DNA of 64,000 nucleotides, from positions 154,163 through 218,162 of the forward strand of contig NZ_WTKU01000006.1 in NCBI RefSeq assembly GCF_011378715.1, given 5' to 3'. Source of the DNA: Psychromonas sp. SA13A (GTDB lineage: Bacteria > Pseudomonadota > Gammaproteobacteria > Enterobacterales > Psychromonadaceae). The notes under the pieces were generated by a model. The model was not told the origin of the DNA. It did not search any database and was given only the letters and a program-made list of their open reading frames with translations. Made by a program: the position numbers and the translations under genes. This document shows, piece by piece, positions 18,772 through 31,139 of the stretch (position 1 is its first letter; every line of letters starts with the position of its first letter).

Positions 18772-20331
18772 TTACGCAGGTAAAGCAATGCCTTGTTCTT
18801 TCATCCGCGCAATTTTATAACGCAATGTGCGAGGACTAATACCCAGTAACTCTGCCACATCTTTACGCTTACCACGACAGGTCTGTAATGCTTCTAATAT
18901 AATCTTTTGCTCTTGCTGTTTGAGACCTTGCCCTAAAGCTTCTGGCTCTTCAGTTTCAGTCCTTACTGCATTACTACTTATTGTTGCGTTATCAGAGTCG
19001 CTAGTAGGGTTTTTACCAAGGTCACTATCAAAGTCGCTATTATTATTGTTGGTACTATTACTATGCACTAGCCCCTCAGAGCGAAAATCAACGTGACCTG
19101 TCGAAACAGCATCCATTGCTGCTGATTGAGCTTGCGCTGTGGTCGTTGATGTATTTGGTTGTTGCATATGCTCAAATTGTTGATCTTCTAAAATCAGCGC
19201 GTCACAGTCAATCACATCATCATTACCTAAAATCAAGGCACGTTGCATTACATTATCTAATTCACGCACATTGCCTGGCCATGAATAAGCAAATAAACAT
19301 TGCTTAGCCGCTTCCGATAATGAAGGGATCGCAGAAGATTGCTCCTTTGCGTGACGTGATAATAAGTGTTCAGCAAGTGGAATAATATCGCCTTTACGCT
19401 GCTTTAGCGGTAACCACTGTAGTGGAAAAACATTCAAGCGATAATACAAATCTTCACGGAAAGTCCCCGCTTCTACCGCTTTTTTAATATCACGATTACT
19501 GGTGGCTAATACACGAATATTTAATTTAATCGTTTTACGTGAGCCTAAACGCTCCACTTCTCTTTCTTGTAAAACACGCAATAGCTTAACTTGTAACTCT
19601 AAGGGCATTTCGCTAATTTCATCTAATAAAATCGTGCCGTTTTGCGCCTGTTCAAATTTACCAGGGCAAGCTTGAACAGCGCCAGTAAAGGCCCCTTTCT
19701 CATAACCAAATAAAGTAGATTCAAGCATAGTATCGGGGATAGCCGCACAGTTAATCGCCACAAAAGCTTCATCCTTACGCGATGATTTATCGTGTAAATA
19801 ACGTGATAACACTTCTTTACCTGAACCACTTGGGCCAGTGATCATTACTGAGGCATCGGAAACCGCCACTTTTTCAGCCATTTTAAATAAAGCCGCAGTA
19901 TTAGGGTCGCCAAATATAGGCGTACACGAAGGCACTTTATGTACAGGCGCATAACGACTAACTTGATTTAATAACACCTCAGGTGAAAAAGGCTTTGCTA
20001 AATAATCAATGGCACCATCGCGAATGGCTTTGACCGCATCATCAATAGTTGCGTAAGCCGTCATCAATAAAACAGGTATTTCAGGATGAAGGCTTTTAAT
20101 ATTTTGCAATAAGGTTAAACCACTCATGCCGCCCATTTGGATATCACTGATCACCAAGTCGTAACGTGATTTACCAAGTGATGCTTTATTAAGTTCAACC
20201 AACGCCGCTTCGCCACTGTCGACTTCTTGACAGTCATAACCTGCTAATAACAAAGTATCAATTAACGCTTCACGTAATCCAGCATCATCTTCTACCACTA
20301 ATAATCGACCCTGTGATTGATTATGCGACAT
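18772..20331 (-). CDS. flrC: Sigma54-dependent flagellar response regulator FlrC
   Basis: FlrC (FleR) is the response regulator that activates class III flagellar genes with sigma54 in polarly flagellated gammaproteobacteria. An N-terminal receiver domain (about residues 8-120) carries the phospho-acceptor Asp in VISDIQMGG. The AAA+ domain (about 140-370) has Walker A GPSGSGKE and the sigma54-contact loop GAFTGA. A Fis-type helix-turn-helix is at the C-terminus. The linker between AAA+ and HTH is unusually long and rich in Ser, Thr, Asn and Gln (about residues 390-470). It follows flrB after two bases. Confidence 0.95.
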   Translation of the reverse strand: MSHNQSQGRLLVVEDDAGLREALIDTLLLAGYDCQEVDSGEAALVELNKASLGKSRYDLVISDIQMGGMSGLTLLQNIKSLHPEIPVLLMTAYATIDDAVKAIRDGAIDYLAKPFSPEVLLNQVSRYAPVHKVPSCTPIFGDPNTAALFKMAEKVAVSDASVMITGPSGSGKEVLSRYLHDKSSRKDEAFVAINCAAIPDTMLESTLFGYEKGAFTGAVQACPGKFEQAQNGTILLDEISEMPLELQVKLLRVLQEREVERLGSRKTIKLNIRVLATSNRDIKKAVEAGTFREDLYYRLNVFPLQWLPLKQRKGDIIPLAEHLLSRHAKEQSSAIPSLSEAAKQCLFAYSWPGNVRELDNVMQRALILGNDDVIDCDALILEDQQFEHMQQPNTSTTTAQAQSAAMDAVSTGHVDFRSEGLVHSNSTNNNNSDFDSDLGKNPTSDSDNATISSNAVRTETEEPEALGQGLKQQEQKIILEALQTCRGKRKDVAELLGISPRTLRYKIARMKEQGIALPA

Positions 20332-20333
20332 AA

Positions 20334-21443
20334 TTAAGCTCCTATTACCTTGCTCATTTGTACATTGTTCTTTTCTCTAAACTCAGCAATACGGTGCAAG
20401 GGCAACACTAAAGTAAAACAGCTCCCCTTGCCGACTTCCGACTTTACTTCCACCGTGCCACTATGCGCCTGAGCAACACTTTGCACCACCGCAAGGCCAA
20501 GACCTGTGCCTTGAGATTTAGTGGTATAAAAAGCTTCCATCACCTGCGCTAAACGTTGTTTTTCAATACCAGGCCCATTGTCCATCACAGAGATTTCTAA
20601 ATGCGAAGCACCTCGTTGCACAGCACTAATATATAATTGAGCCCCTTCACCGGTAGCTTCAATTGCATTTGAGATAAGGTTGGTCATGGCACTGGTTAAT
20701 GCATTTTTATTAGCCAGAATAAATAGATCAGGATTAGGTAAACGACACTGCAAATGGCCATTAACACTTAATAACATCGCATCACTGGCTTCTTGTACTT
20801 CTTCTAATAATGTTGCAACGGAGACTTCCTCTACAATCTTCTGTTCACCACTACGGGCAAATAACAACATATCGTTCACTTGTGTTTCTAAATCTTGCAG
20901 GCGGTTCATTAACTTGCCTTGAAAGCGAGCACGAGAGCTTTCATTTAAAGTTTTATTGGCAAGGTTAGCGCCATATAACATAGCCGCCGATAATGGAGTG
21001 CGGATTTGGTGCGCTAATGACGCCACCATTTTACCTAAAGAGGATAAACGTTTTAATGTTGCAACATGCTCTTGTAGTTGACGAGTATGGGTAAGATCCG
21101 TAAGTAGAATAAGCTGGCCAGGCTGACCTTGCAAAGAGGAGATAGATAACTGAATACGGCGACCATTCTTCAATGATATTTCATGGCCATCGTCATTTTT
21201 AGGGCTAAAAGAGCGTTTAATCACATCACCCCAAAGCATATTCTCTAAGGGTTCACCTAACAACTGCACGGCAACACGGTTTGCTTGCTCCACAATCCCA
21301 TTACCATTAATCACAATCAATCCAGACGGCAATTCTTTATACAATTGATCCATGTAGTTCGCTTGAGCACGTAACTGCTGCAGCTCACCGACATAACGTT
21401 CAGTTTGTAATGGCGTATTATTTGTTGATTGTGAAGTTGTCAT
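20334..21443 (-). CDS. flrB: Flagellar sensor histidine kinase FlrB
   Basis: FlrB (FleS) phosphorylates FlrC during flagellar assembly. It has no membrane segment, as expected for this soluble kinase. A PAS domain (about residues 30-130) is followed by the H box SLAHQIRTPLSAA near residue 145, then the N box NLISNAIEA and the G boxes DNGPGIE and GTGLGLAV. Length 369 is typical. A sigma54-type promoter lies 37-52 bases upstream, and flrC follows almost directly, so the two form one operon. Confidence 0.95.
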   Translation of the reverse strand: MTTSQSTNNTPLQTERYVGELQQLRAQANYMDQLYKELPSGLIVINGNGIVEQANRVAVQLLGEPLENMLWGDVIKRSFSPKNDDGHEISLKNGRRIQLSISSLQGQPGQLILLTDLTHTRQLQEHVATLKRLSSLGKMVASLAHQIRTPLSAAMLYGANLANKTLNESSRARFQGKLMNRLQDLETQVNDMLLFARSGEQKIVEEVSVATLLEEVQEASDAMLLSVNGHLQCRLPNPDLFILANKNALTSAMTNLISNAIEATGEGAQLYISAVQRGASHLEISVMDNGPGIEKQRLAQVMEAFYTTKSQGTGLGLAVVQSVAQAHSGTVEVKSEVGKGSCFTLVLPLHRIAEFREKNNVQMSKVIGA

Positions 21444-21479
21444 AGCAACACCTAAAAATTAAGATAGATATCACTACTA

Positions 21480-21495
21480 AGCAGTTATTATGCCA
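21480..21495 (-). promoter_or_regulatory. Sigma54 promoter for flrBC
   Basis: On the minus strand the sequence is TGGCATAATAACTGCT. Compared with the consensus TGGCACG-N4-TTGCW, the GG and GC are correctly spaced by ten bases. The predicted start is about 25 bases before the flrB ATG. In Vibrio the flrBC operon is transcribed with sigma54 and FlrA, and flrA lies immediately upstream here. Confidence 0.78.
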
Positions 21496-21561
21496 ATCGA
21501 ATAAACCGATTACTTTACAGTAAGATAAAAGTAAATAGCCATAAAAATGACAGTGCTAAAA

Positions 21562-21593
21562 ATGAAAAAACCGCACAATTAAAAGCGCGGTTT
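21562..21593 (-). terminator. Terminator after flrA
   Basis: On the minus strand, AAACCGC / GCGGTTT with a 12-base loop is followed by a run of T residues. It is about 125 bases past the flrA stop and upstream of the flrBC promoter, so it separates the two transcripts. Confidence 0.78.
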
Positions 21594-21716
21594 CTGATGT
21601 AAAAGTATCGCTAAATATTCAGCTTAACTTTTGATATTACTTTTGATGCTACTTTTTGAAGATGACTTTAATACTTAGTTTGGCTAATCAGTTTGATGAT
21701 TAGCTTAATAGATAGC

Positions 21717-23168
21717 TTAGCCTTCTTTATTCAACCCATATTTTTTCATTTTTTCTACCAAGGTGGTTCGACGCATCGATAATAACTCAGCAGCATGTGA
21801 CACCACACCATCTTGAGAGTCAATCGCTTGACGAATCATCTCAATTTCAAACTCGACTAACTTATTCTTTAAATTCATGCCTTCCGCAGGCAAATGCCCT
21901 AAAAATCCAAGTGATTCATCGTGCATTTCACTTTCGTCGGATAAAATAGGCGCATCACCAAACATACCCGATAACGCATCACGTTCCATCAATGCTTCTT
22001 CTTCTGGGTTATAGTGAATATGTTCAACCGCCTCACCCTGCTCATCTAAGTAACGATATTTAACCGGTAACTCAGTCACATCCACTATTTTATTACTGTG
22101 TAAGATTAATAAACGCTCTAATAAATTAGACAGCTCACGCACATTTCCAGGCCAAGCATGTTTCATTAATGAATCTAACGCACGTTGAGTAAAACGCAGT
22201 GTCGCTTTATGTTCCTTTTCTAATCGAGATAACAACTCCTGTAGCAACAAAGGAATATCTTCTTGGCGATCACGTAATGCAGGCTTTTCAATAGGAAATA
22301 CATTTAAACGATAAAACAGATCTTCTCGAAAAGAACCTGCAATAATCATCTCTTCTAAGTTTCTATGGGTTGCCGCTACAATGCGCACATCCGCCTGCAA
22401 AGATTTATTGCCACCGACTCTTTCAAAGGTTCTTTCCTGTAGCACACGTAATAATTTCACTTGCATCGGCATTGGCATGTCGCCAATTTCATCTAAAAAT
22501 AGCGTCCCGCCTTCAGCCAACTCAAAACGCCCTTTACGAGCAGAAAAAGCGCCAGTAAACGCGCCCTTTTCATGCCCAAATAATTCACTCTCTAATAGTT
22601 CAGCGGGAATAGCACCACAGTTAACCGGTACAAAAGGCCCTTTATTTCGGCCAGATACTTCATGGATAGCACGCGCAACCACCTCTTTACCAGTTCCTGA
22701 TTCGCCTAGAACCAACACATTGGCATTACTTTCAGCTACTTGCTCTACTAAATAACGAATTTCTTGAATACGTAACCCTTTGCCCACTAAAGAGGTAATT
22801 AAATATTTATTGGCTTTACTTAATTTATGATTTGGATTCGAATAGGTTTGGCAATAATGTAATAACTGCGTCAACTCTGAATAGACGATAGGTAAATGAA
22901 GCACACCGATGTGATTACTGTCGACACTCGCCACTTGCCCAGAGATACTAATAAAAGGAGTCTTAGCAAAGCTATTTAGTAGTGCATCCAATTGCTGATG
23001 TTGATTGCCATAAATAACGCACAAAGGCGCTTGTTGCTCTACCTGTTGCGCTAATTGTTCAACAGCAACCGTTTGATAAGCTTCACCAACAAAATGTAAA
23101 ACAGTTTGTAATATCTCTACCTGTTGAGCGGTTGTATCGACTAAATAAATCGGCGGGCGTTGTGGCAT
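21717..23168 (-). CDS. flrA: Master sigma54 flagellar regulator FlrA
   Basis: FlrA (FleQ) is the top regulator of the polar flagellar cascade. The N-terminal FleQ domain (about residues 1-120) lacks a clear phosphorylation site. The AAA+ domain has Walker A GESGTGKE, the GAFTGA loop and Walker [13 protein letters not shown] Fis-type HTH ([20 protein letters not shown]) ends the protein. Length 483 matches the family. It is divergent from fliS; in Vibrio the same genes occur as fliS-flrA-flrB-flrC on one strand, so fliS is flipped here. Confidence 0.96.
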   Translation of the reverse strand: MPQRPPIYLVDTTAQQVEILQTVLHFVGEAYQTVAVEQLAQQVEQQAPLCVIYGNQHQQLDALLNSFAKTPFISISGQVASVDSNHIGVLHLPIVYSELTQLLHYCQTYSNPNHKLSKANKYLITSLVGKGLRIQEIRYLVEQVAESNANVLVLGESGTGKEVVARAIHEVSGRNKGPFVPVNCGAIPAELLESELFGHEKGAFTGAFSARKGRFELAEGGTLFLDEIGDMPMPMQVKLLRVLQERTFERVGGNKSLQADVRIVAATHRNLEEMIIAGSFREDLFYRLNVFPIEKPALRDRQEDIPLLLQELLSRLEKEHKATLRFTQRALDSLMKHAWPGNVRELSNLLERLLILHSNKIVDVTELPVKYRYLDEQGEAVEHIHYNPEEEALMERDALSGMFGDAPILSDESEMHDESLGFLGHLPAEGMNLKNKLVEFEIEMIRQAIDSQDGVVSHAAELLSMRRTTLVEKMKKYGLNKEG

Positions 23169-23295
23169 AATCAGTACTCATATCAAAGAAACCAAGATGT
23201 GAAGGTTATGATAGAACAATTTTTAATATTTGCATTGAAAAATCGTCAAAAAGATGACGATGCCTGTAAAATGACACAATAAACCTTTAGAGGTA

Positions 23296-23317
23296 GTATA
23301 AATAACAATATTTATAC
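23296..23317. repeat. Perfect inverted repeat in the flrA-fliS intergenic region
   Basis: GTATAAATA (23296-23304) and TATTTATAC (23309-23317) form a perfect 9-base dyad with a 4-base centre. It lies in the 438-base gap between the divergent flrA and fliS genes, upstream of the fliS sigma54 element. It could be an operator for either direction; no known factor was matched. Confidence 0.55.
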
Positions 23318-23362
23318 GACTGTCATAAGTAAAATAATTGAAAATCATTAAAAAAATAAAAA

Positions 23363-23378
23363 TGGTATATATTTTGCT
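23363..23378 (+). promoter_or_regulatory. Sigma54-type promoter upstream of fliS
   Basis: The sequence TGGTATATATTTTGCT has GG and GC spaced exactly ten bases apart with a good TTGC -12 element; the -24 part (TGGTAT) is weaker. The predicted start is about 215 bases before fliS. The leader in between (23390-23600) shows no convincing open frame. This promoter could drive fliS, the FliT-like gene and pseBC together. Confidence 0.6.
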
Positions 23379-23606
23379 TGTATTCCCATTATATGTTGCT
23401 TTAGTACAACCTAGCTGGAGATTGACCTACTATATGTAGATTAATACTACGATGGCTTGTCTATACGAGTGTACAAGTTCGCTTAAATGACAAAATATAC
23501 CGAGAATCAACAAGGCTTAAAAAAACAATATAAATAACAGTGTAATTATAGAAACTAGAAGTACACTGCTTACGATAGATTAAATATTTTTAGCAAGGAA
23601 ATAACT

Positions 23607-24002
23607 ATGCGTCGCTCTGTCCAACAATATCAAAACTCCAATATGAACAATATCGAACAAGCAGATCCTCATACCCTTATATCCCTGATAATGCAGCATA
23701 TACTGGGTAATCTAGCAGGTGCAAAAGGCGCAATTGATCGTAAAGATTTTGAAAATAAAAATAAAATGCTTAGAAAAGTGATTGGCTTAATTGGTGAATT
23801 ACAAAATAGTTTAGATATGGAAAAAGGTGGAGATCTATCAACTAACCTATATGACTTGTACAGCTATATGGTTCGCCAAGTTAACCAAGCGAACTTAAAA
23901 AATACAACAGAACCATTAACCGAAGTCGGTGCTTTAATCACTGAAATAAAATCCGGTTGGGATGGCATTCCACAAGATATTCGTCAGCAATATAACCGTT
24001 AA
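23607..24002 (+). CDS. fliS: Flagellin export chaperone FliS
   Basis: FliS binds the C-terminus of flagellin in the cytoplasm and keeps it from polymerising before export. The 131-residue helical protein has the conserved features of the family: an N-terminal Y.......I..ADPH..I.L.....L..L..AKGAI pattern and the central SLD...GGDLS.NL..LY.YM segment. AAGGAAA precedes the ATG at good spacing. It is followed by a small coiled-coil gene and then pseB on the same strand. Confidence 0.94.
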   Translation: MRRSVQQYQNSNMNNIEQADPHTLISLIMQHILGNLAGAKGAIDRKDFENKNKMLRKVIGLIGELQNSLDMEKGGDLSTNLYDLYSYMVRQVNQANLKNTTEPLTEVGALITEIKSGWDGIPQDIRQQYNR

Positions 24003-24054
24003 TACTATTCGTTAAATACACAATCGCTAATAAAACGCTTAAATCGGATCTTTA

Positions 24055-24354
24055 ATGACTAACATCAACGCTAAACTTGAAGTACTATTTGAATTTGAAA
24101 AAAAACTCAATCTATTGATAGTTGAGGAAGAGTACGAATCATTTAGACAACAACAAGATCTCTTTGGAGACTTATTAAAAGATTTCCTCACTAAACACTC
24201 TGAAAATGAATTATTAAGTGTGATTGAGCCACTTAAAAGACTTAAGAAAAAAATTAGTGTATTGCAAGAAAAAGCCGATAATAGCGTCAAAATCTTAAAA
24301 GATAAATCACTAGCATTGCAACGCAACAAAAAAAAAATAAAAGCATATAAATAA
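24055..24354 (+). CDS. FliT/FlaI-like small flagellar protein
   Basis: This 99-residue, highly charged and helical protein has no membrane segment and is rich in Lys, Glu and Leu. Its place right after fliS is that of FlaI in Vibrio and FliT in enterics, which bind FliD or regulators. I see no decisive sequence motif; the FliT-like role rests on size, predicted helices and position. The spacing to pseB (42 bases) suggests a joint transcript with the pseudaminic acid genes. Confidence 0.6.
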   Translation: MTNINAKLEVLFEFEKKLNLLIVEEEYESFRQQQDLFGDLLKDFLTKHSENELLSVIEPLKRLKKKISVLQEKADNSVKILKDKSLALQRNKKKIKAYK

Positions 24355-26561
<2,207 letters not shown>

Positions 26562-26684
26562 TAAATTACTTATCTCATGTTGCATTTTTTCTTCATTGAT
26601 ATGGAACGAGTAGAGTTAATACTGAATCTTATTTTTACTGAAGTTGTTTCGTCGACATTCATACATAATACTCTCGGATAATTT

Positions 26685-28109
26685 ATGATAACGCCCATTA
26701 TTTTAGCAGGTGGTTCAGGCTCCCGTTTATGGCCACTTAGTCGTTCCTTGTACCCTAAACAGTTTCTAGCTTTACAGGGAAATAGAACAATGTTGCAAGA
26801 AACGGTGTTGAGGTTATCAAACCTAGACGTTAGCGCACCGCAAGTTGTTTGCAATGAAGACCATCGCTTTATTGCTGCCGAGCAATTACGTGAAATAGAA
26901 AGTAATGGCTCGATTATATTAGAGCCTGTTGGTAGAAATACAGCACCTGCTGTCGCACTAATAGCAGAGATCACCAAAAATAATAACGACCCTCTACTTC
27001 TCGTATTAGCCGCTGATCACACCATTGAAAATAAGGCTGCATTTACCCATGCAGTTAATCAAGCAGTCCAACTCGCTAATCAAGGTAAACTGGTTACTTT
27101 TGGAATTGTACCTACCGAAGCACATACCGGATATGGTTATATAAAGCGTGGGAAATCTCTCGATAATACGATAATAGAAAAAACTCAAAGTGAATCTTAT
27201 CAGGTTGCTGAATTTGTCGAAAAGCCAGACTCTAAAACAGCAACACAATATTTAGAGTCTGGTGAATATTATTGGAACAGTGGCATGTTTTTATTCAGAG
27301 CAAGTCGTTATCTACAAGAGTTAGAAAAATTTCGCCCCGATATATACGTAGCTTGTAAAAAATCTTTAGAAAAGACATCTCGAGATCAAGATTTTATACG
27401 CATAGATGAACAAGAGTTTAGTAACTGTCCTAATGAGTCAATTGATTACGCGATAATGGAAAAAACAGATGATGCGGTTGTAGTACCGTTAGATGCGGGA
27501 TGGAATGATATTGGCTCATGGTCTGCCCTATGGGAAATGAATGACAAGGATTCACGAGGAAATGCCAACATTGGAAATATTATTTTACAGGACACTTCAA
27601 ACTGTCTGATTCATGCGGGAGAGCGTCTTGTTACGGCGGTAGGCTTAGAAGGAATGATCATCATTGATACCAAAGACGCGCTATTAGTGGCATCAAAAGA
27701 TAAAGTTCAAGATGTCAAAAATATTGTAGAAGAACTAAAAAATAAAAATAGCGATGAATATAAGATTCACCGCGAAGTTTACCGCCCTTGGGGAAAATAC
27801 GAGTCTATTGATAACGGTCATAGTTACCAAGTGAAGAGAATTACAGTTAAAGCTGGTGAAAAATTATCAATTCAGATGCATCACCATAGAGCAGAGCATT
27901 GGATAGTGGTTTCAGGTACGGCTAAAGTTACCAATGGTGATAACACATTCCTTCTCGCTGAAAATGAATCAACGTTTATTCCTATTGGTATTATTCATGC
28001 TCTAGAAAATCCGGGGAAAGTTCCCTTAGAAATGATTGAAGTGCAATCCGGTACATACCTAGGCGAAGACGATATTGTTCGTTTTAAAGACCGTTACGGA
28101 CGAATTTAA
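26685..28109 (+). CDS. manC: Mannose-1-phosphate guanylyltransferase / mannose-6-phosphate isomerase
   Basis: This bifunctional type II enzyme makes GDP-mannose from mannose 1-phosphate and GTP, and also isomerises fructose 6-phosphate to mannose 6-phosphate. The pyrophosphorylase motif AGGSGSRLWPLSR is at about residues 8-20 and FVEKPD near 180. The C-terminal cupin-type isomerase domain (about 350-474) has PWGKYESI and the metal-binding QMHHHRAEHW. Together with the next gene it would supply GDP-mannose to gmd, encoded on the opposite strand of the same island. Confidence 0.94.
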   Translation: MITPIILAGGSGSRLWPLSRSLYPKQFLALQGNRTMLQETVLRLSNLDVSAPQVVCNEDHRFIAAEQLREIESNGSIILEPVGRNTAPAVALIAEITKNNNDPLLLVLAADHTIENKAAFTHAVNQAVQLANQGKLVTFGIVPTEAHTGYGYIKRGKSLDNTIIEKTQSESYQVAEFVEKPDSKTATQYLESGEYYWNSGMFLFRASRYLQELEKFRPDIYVACKKSLEKTSRDQDFIRIDEQEFSNCPNESIDYAIMEKTDDAVVVPLDAGWNDIGSWSALWEMNDKDSRGNANIGNIILQDTSNCLIHAGERLVTAVGLEGMIIIDTKDALLVASKDKVQDVKNIVEELKNKNSDEYKIHREVYRPWGKYESIDNGHSYQVKRITVKAGEKLSIQMHHHRAEHWIVVSGTAKVTNGDNTFLLAENESTFIPIGIIHALENPGKVPLEMIEVQSGTYLGEDDIVRFKDRYGRI

Positions 28110-28118
28110 GGTATAACG

Positions 28119-29564
28119 ATGATTAATGACTTTATGTTAGATAGTGCAAAGGTAATGAGAGAAAGTGGAATTGTGTTTGGAACTAGTGGTGTGCGAGGAT
28201 TAGTTTCACAGTTCAGCGCAGAGGTTTGTGCAGCTTTTACCGTCGCATTTGTTGGCAGTATAAAAAGAACGTTCAACTTTCAAACAATCGCGATTGCCAT
28301 TGATAATCGCCCAAGTAGCTATGCAATGGCACAGGCTTGCGCAAGTGCTTTAACGCAGCTAAACATTAAAGTTATTTATTTTGGTGTTGTACCAACCCCC
28401 GCTTTAGCAAACATCGCCATGGAGGATAAAATCCCAGCGATAATGGTTACAGGAAGCCATATCCCCTTTGATCGAAATGGCCTTAAGTTTTATCGCCCTG
28501 ATGGTGAAATTAGTAAAGCCGATGAGAAATCAATTCTCTCTGAAAACATTGAATTCTACCATCTTAAAAACCTTCGAATATTGAATATATCTAATCGAGC
28601 CTCAGAAGCATATATTGCGCGTTATACGTCATTATTTGACACTCCTTTAAAGGGAAAAAGAATAGGGGTTTATGAGCACTCAAGTGCAGGTAGAGATCTT
28701 TATTATCGCATTTTTGAAAAACTAGGCGCTGAAGTTATTTCATTAGATCGCACAGAGCACTTTGTTCCAATTGATACCGAGGCAGTAGCAGACAGAGAAA
28801 TTTCTATGGCGAGAATATGGTCTAAGAAGTACAAACTTGACGCTATTTTTTCAACGGATGGTGATGGTGATCGTCCATTAATATCTGATGAAAACGGCCA
28901 ATGGTTACGTGGAGATATTTTAGGCTTGCTAACCGCAAAGGCTTTAAACATTGAAGCAATTGCCGTTCCAATTAACTGTAATACCGCCATTGAATTATGC
29001 AAATGCTTTAAAGAAATTGAACGCACTAGAATTGGCTCTCCTTATGTCATCGCTGAGTTTGAAAGGTTATCAAAAAAATTTACAACAGTAGCTGGCTTTG
29101 AAGCAAATGGTGGGTTCATGCTTGCTAGTAGTATCGTATTAAATGGTAAACTATTAAAAGCATTGCCTACACGTGATGCGGTACTTCCTGCAATTATGTT
29201 ATTAGCCTCTGCGGACAATAATAGTATTTCCACATTAGTTAATGATCTACCAAAGCGTTTTACTCACAGTGACCGTATACAGAATTTTGCACCAGAGAAA
29301 AGCCGAGCAATTATCGAAGGCATCCAACAAGCACCAGAAAGGATGTTAATACAGTTTGGTTTTAAGCAAGTAAATATTAAAGAGTTGGATACAACTGATG
29401 GGCTTAGAATAACATTAACTGATGGAATTATTATTCACTTACGAATATCGGGTAATGCACCAGAGTTACGTTGTTATGTAGAAGCAAGTTGTCACCTTGA
29501 TACTGTAAAATATGTTACTTGTATTTTAAAGGGAATTACATTACAGAACCTTATCCTTGAATAA
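28119..29564 (+). CDS. manB: Phosphomannomutase-like phosphohexomutase
   Basis: A member of the alpha-D-phosphohexomutase family, expected to interconvert mannose 6-phosphate and mannose 1-phosphate. The phosphoserine loop is [12 protein letters not shown] (family TASHNP type, so a variant here). The metal-binding loop is DGDGDRP, and the sugar-binding motif is [10 protein letters not shown] (family GEESGH type). It starts nine bases after manC. The variant loops leave open a related substrate, but the pairing with manC favours phosphomannomutase. Confidence 0.85.
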   Translation: MINDFMLDSAKVMRESGIVFGTSGVRGLVSQFSAEVCAAFTVAFVGSIKRTFNFQTIAIAIDNRPSSYAMAQACASALTQLNIKVIYFGVVPTPALANIAMEDKIPAIMVTGSHIPFDRNGLKFYRPDGEISKADEKSILSENIEFYHLKNLRILNISNRASEAYIARYTSLFDTPLKGKRIGVYEHSSAGRDLYYRIFEKLGAEVISLDRTEHFVPIDTEAVADREISMARIWSKKYKLDAIFSTDGDGDRPLISDENGQWLRGDILGLLTAKALNIEAIAVPINCNTAIELCKCFKEIERTRIGSPYVIAEFERLSKKFTTVAGFEANGGFMLASSIVLNGKLLKALPTRDAVLPAIMLLASADNNSISTLVNDLPKRFTHSDRIQNFAPEKSRAIIEGIQQAPERMLIQFGFKQVNIKELDTTDGLRITLTDGIIIHLRISGNAPELRCYVEASCHLDTVKYVTCILKGITLQNLILE

Positions 29565-29600
29565 AAAAATAGTGGCCATATCTAGTTGACCACTATTTTA
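29564..29600. terminator. Bidirectional terminator between convergent genes
   Basis: AAAATAGTGG (29566-29575) and CCACTATTTT (29590-29599) form a perfect 10-base stem rich in A/T at the base. It sits exactly between the manB stop and the end of the convergent methyltransferase gene, so it can stop transcription from both sides of the island. Confidence 0.8.
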
Positions 29601-29603
29601 GAG

Positions 29604-31016
29604 TCACTTTTTAATGTAAAGATTTTCCATAAACCGGTGAACTTTAGTTTCCAAATTAAAGAATGGCCAACGGTCAGCTGATTTATAAAAAAGATCAAAA
29701 TATTGGTTAATTGTAGCTTCATATAAATCTGACGGGTTAAAACTATAGCTAGAGTGGAATTCAATTAGATTTTCATGATAAAAATACTTACTACTGATCC
29801 GCCCAACTTGCTCTATATAATTATTGACTATATTAATTTCCATTTCCCCCATACTGATAGTATTAAAGAATAAATCAACACTGTCTGATTGAAATTTTTC
29901 AATCATAAAGTTGGGTAATAGCACAATATCATAAGACTTAATACGTTCTGGGGATAAGTCCATATCAATACCTTCGTAGCACAGAATTTTTTTGTTTGGA
30001 AATTGTGTTGATAAGTAATATGAAGAAACCAACAGTATCTCTGGAATATCAAAGTTGATATAAGTCGCGTTAAGAATATCTTTAGAAATAAAATATCCAC
30101 AGCCTCCATATCCACCACCAATTTCCGCAATTACAGGGTGCTCTTCCTCTTGTAAAAACCTTTTAAAAGAGCACATACGACTATGATTGAAGAATGTATT
30201 TATATGTAGAGAAATGCCATTTAATTCTAAAGACAATGGACCACCAACTCCATTATCGGCTAACTCTTTTATATCTAAATGTTCATCAAGCCCGTAATAC
30301 CAAATTCGCATATTAGTTTCTAGGCTTTTTGCTAGCGAATACTCGTCAGTAACTTTATAACCTGCATAAGCGGCCTTCCCACCAGCCATGCCTTCCCCCA
30401 TACATGTCCGAAAAAAATCATCAATCATTTCAAAAATAAGAGTGTTTTTCACATCTACTGACAACTCCAGCGCATGATAGAATTCTTTTCTTGTTTCCAG
30501 TAAATGTCCCTGCCAGTTTTTACCTATATGGTATATTTGATCAACCCCTGCTCTATCTTCTACTTGTTTTTCAAATACGTTTATTAAGCGAGAACATACC
30601 GTTTTTCGTTCATCCACATTGCCAGGTTTAACTGCCGGCTCATTTTTTTTGCCAATTTTATAGCTTACGTACTCTTCCCGCTTTCCTTTCATCCTAAAGA
30701 CTAAATTTTTCTTCTGACCTAAAATGCGTAAGGTAAAAGCTTCATCTCGATAAATGGATAATATACGATTATTTAAAATACCTTTATTGATCAATATTTC
30801 TTCATATCGAGCATATGCACCATTCATAATTAAAATGTAATCGAACTCAAAACTGGAGAAATCTATATCTTCATCGTATATAACTTTATCTGCAACGGTC
30901 AACTTTAACCCTGTATCACACCATTCGAGAAGTTCGACTATTTCAAATTCTCGTTCTTTTTCCATTAAATGGACATCATAAATATCATATCCCCTTCCAA
31001 AACAAATGATTTTCAT
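29604..31016 (-). CDS. Putative sugar O-methyltransferase
   Basis: This 470-residue protein looks like the NanM-type putative sugar O-methyltransferases found in surface-glycan clusters. The C-terminal part (about residues 285-450) has a SAM-binding loop EIGGGYGG (298-305), the acidic strand INFDIP after it, and an NTISMGEM segment. The N-terminal 100 residues form a separate domain starting MKIICFGRGYD whose role I cannot name. It is last in a long minus-strand gene series, 123 bases after the CgeB-like gene. The acceptor sugar is unknown. Confidence 0.7.
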   Translation of the reverse strand: MKIICFGRGYDIYDVHLMEKEREFEIVELLEWCDTGLKLTVADKVIYDEDIDFSSFEFDYILIMNGAYARYEEILINKGILNNRILSIYRDEAFTLRILGQKKNLVFRMKGKREEYVSYKIGKKNEPAVKPGNVDERKTVCSRLINVFEKQVEDRAGVDQIYHIGKNWQGHLLETRKEFYHALELSVDVKNTLIFEMIDDFFRTCMGEGMAGGKAAYAGYKVTDEYSLAKSLETNMRIWYYGLDEHLDIKELADNGVGGPLSLELNGISLHINTFFNHSRMCSFKRFLQEEEHPVIAEIGGGYGGCGYFISKDILNATYINFDIPEILLVSSYYLSTQFPNKKILCYEGIDMDLSPERIKSYDIVLLPNFMIEKFQSDSVDLFFNTISMGEMEINIVNNYIEQVGRISSKYFYHENLIEFHSSYSFNPSDLYEATINQYFDLFYKSADRWPFFNLETKVHRFMENLYIKK

Positions 31017-31139
31017 TAAAAATTCCTTGTAATTATATTGTAAAAAAATTTAGCTTCATTATTCCCATAGGCGTAATATTTTAATTAATATGCATATCGA
31101 TACTTCGTATTCGTTAATCTGAAAGCTATTTACAAAAGG

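Noticed and set aside
22381..22755. 124-codon plus-strand ORF opposite flrA
   Set aside because: Antisense shadow of the conserved AAA+ domain of flrA; no independent support.
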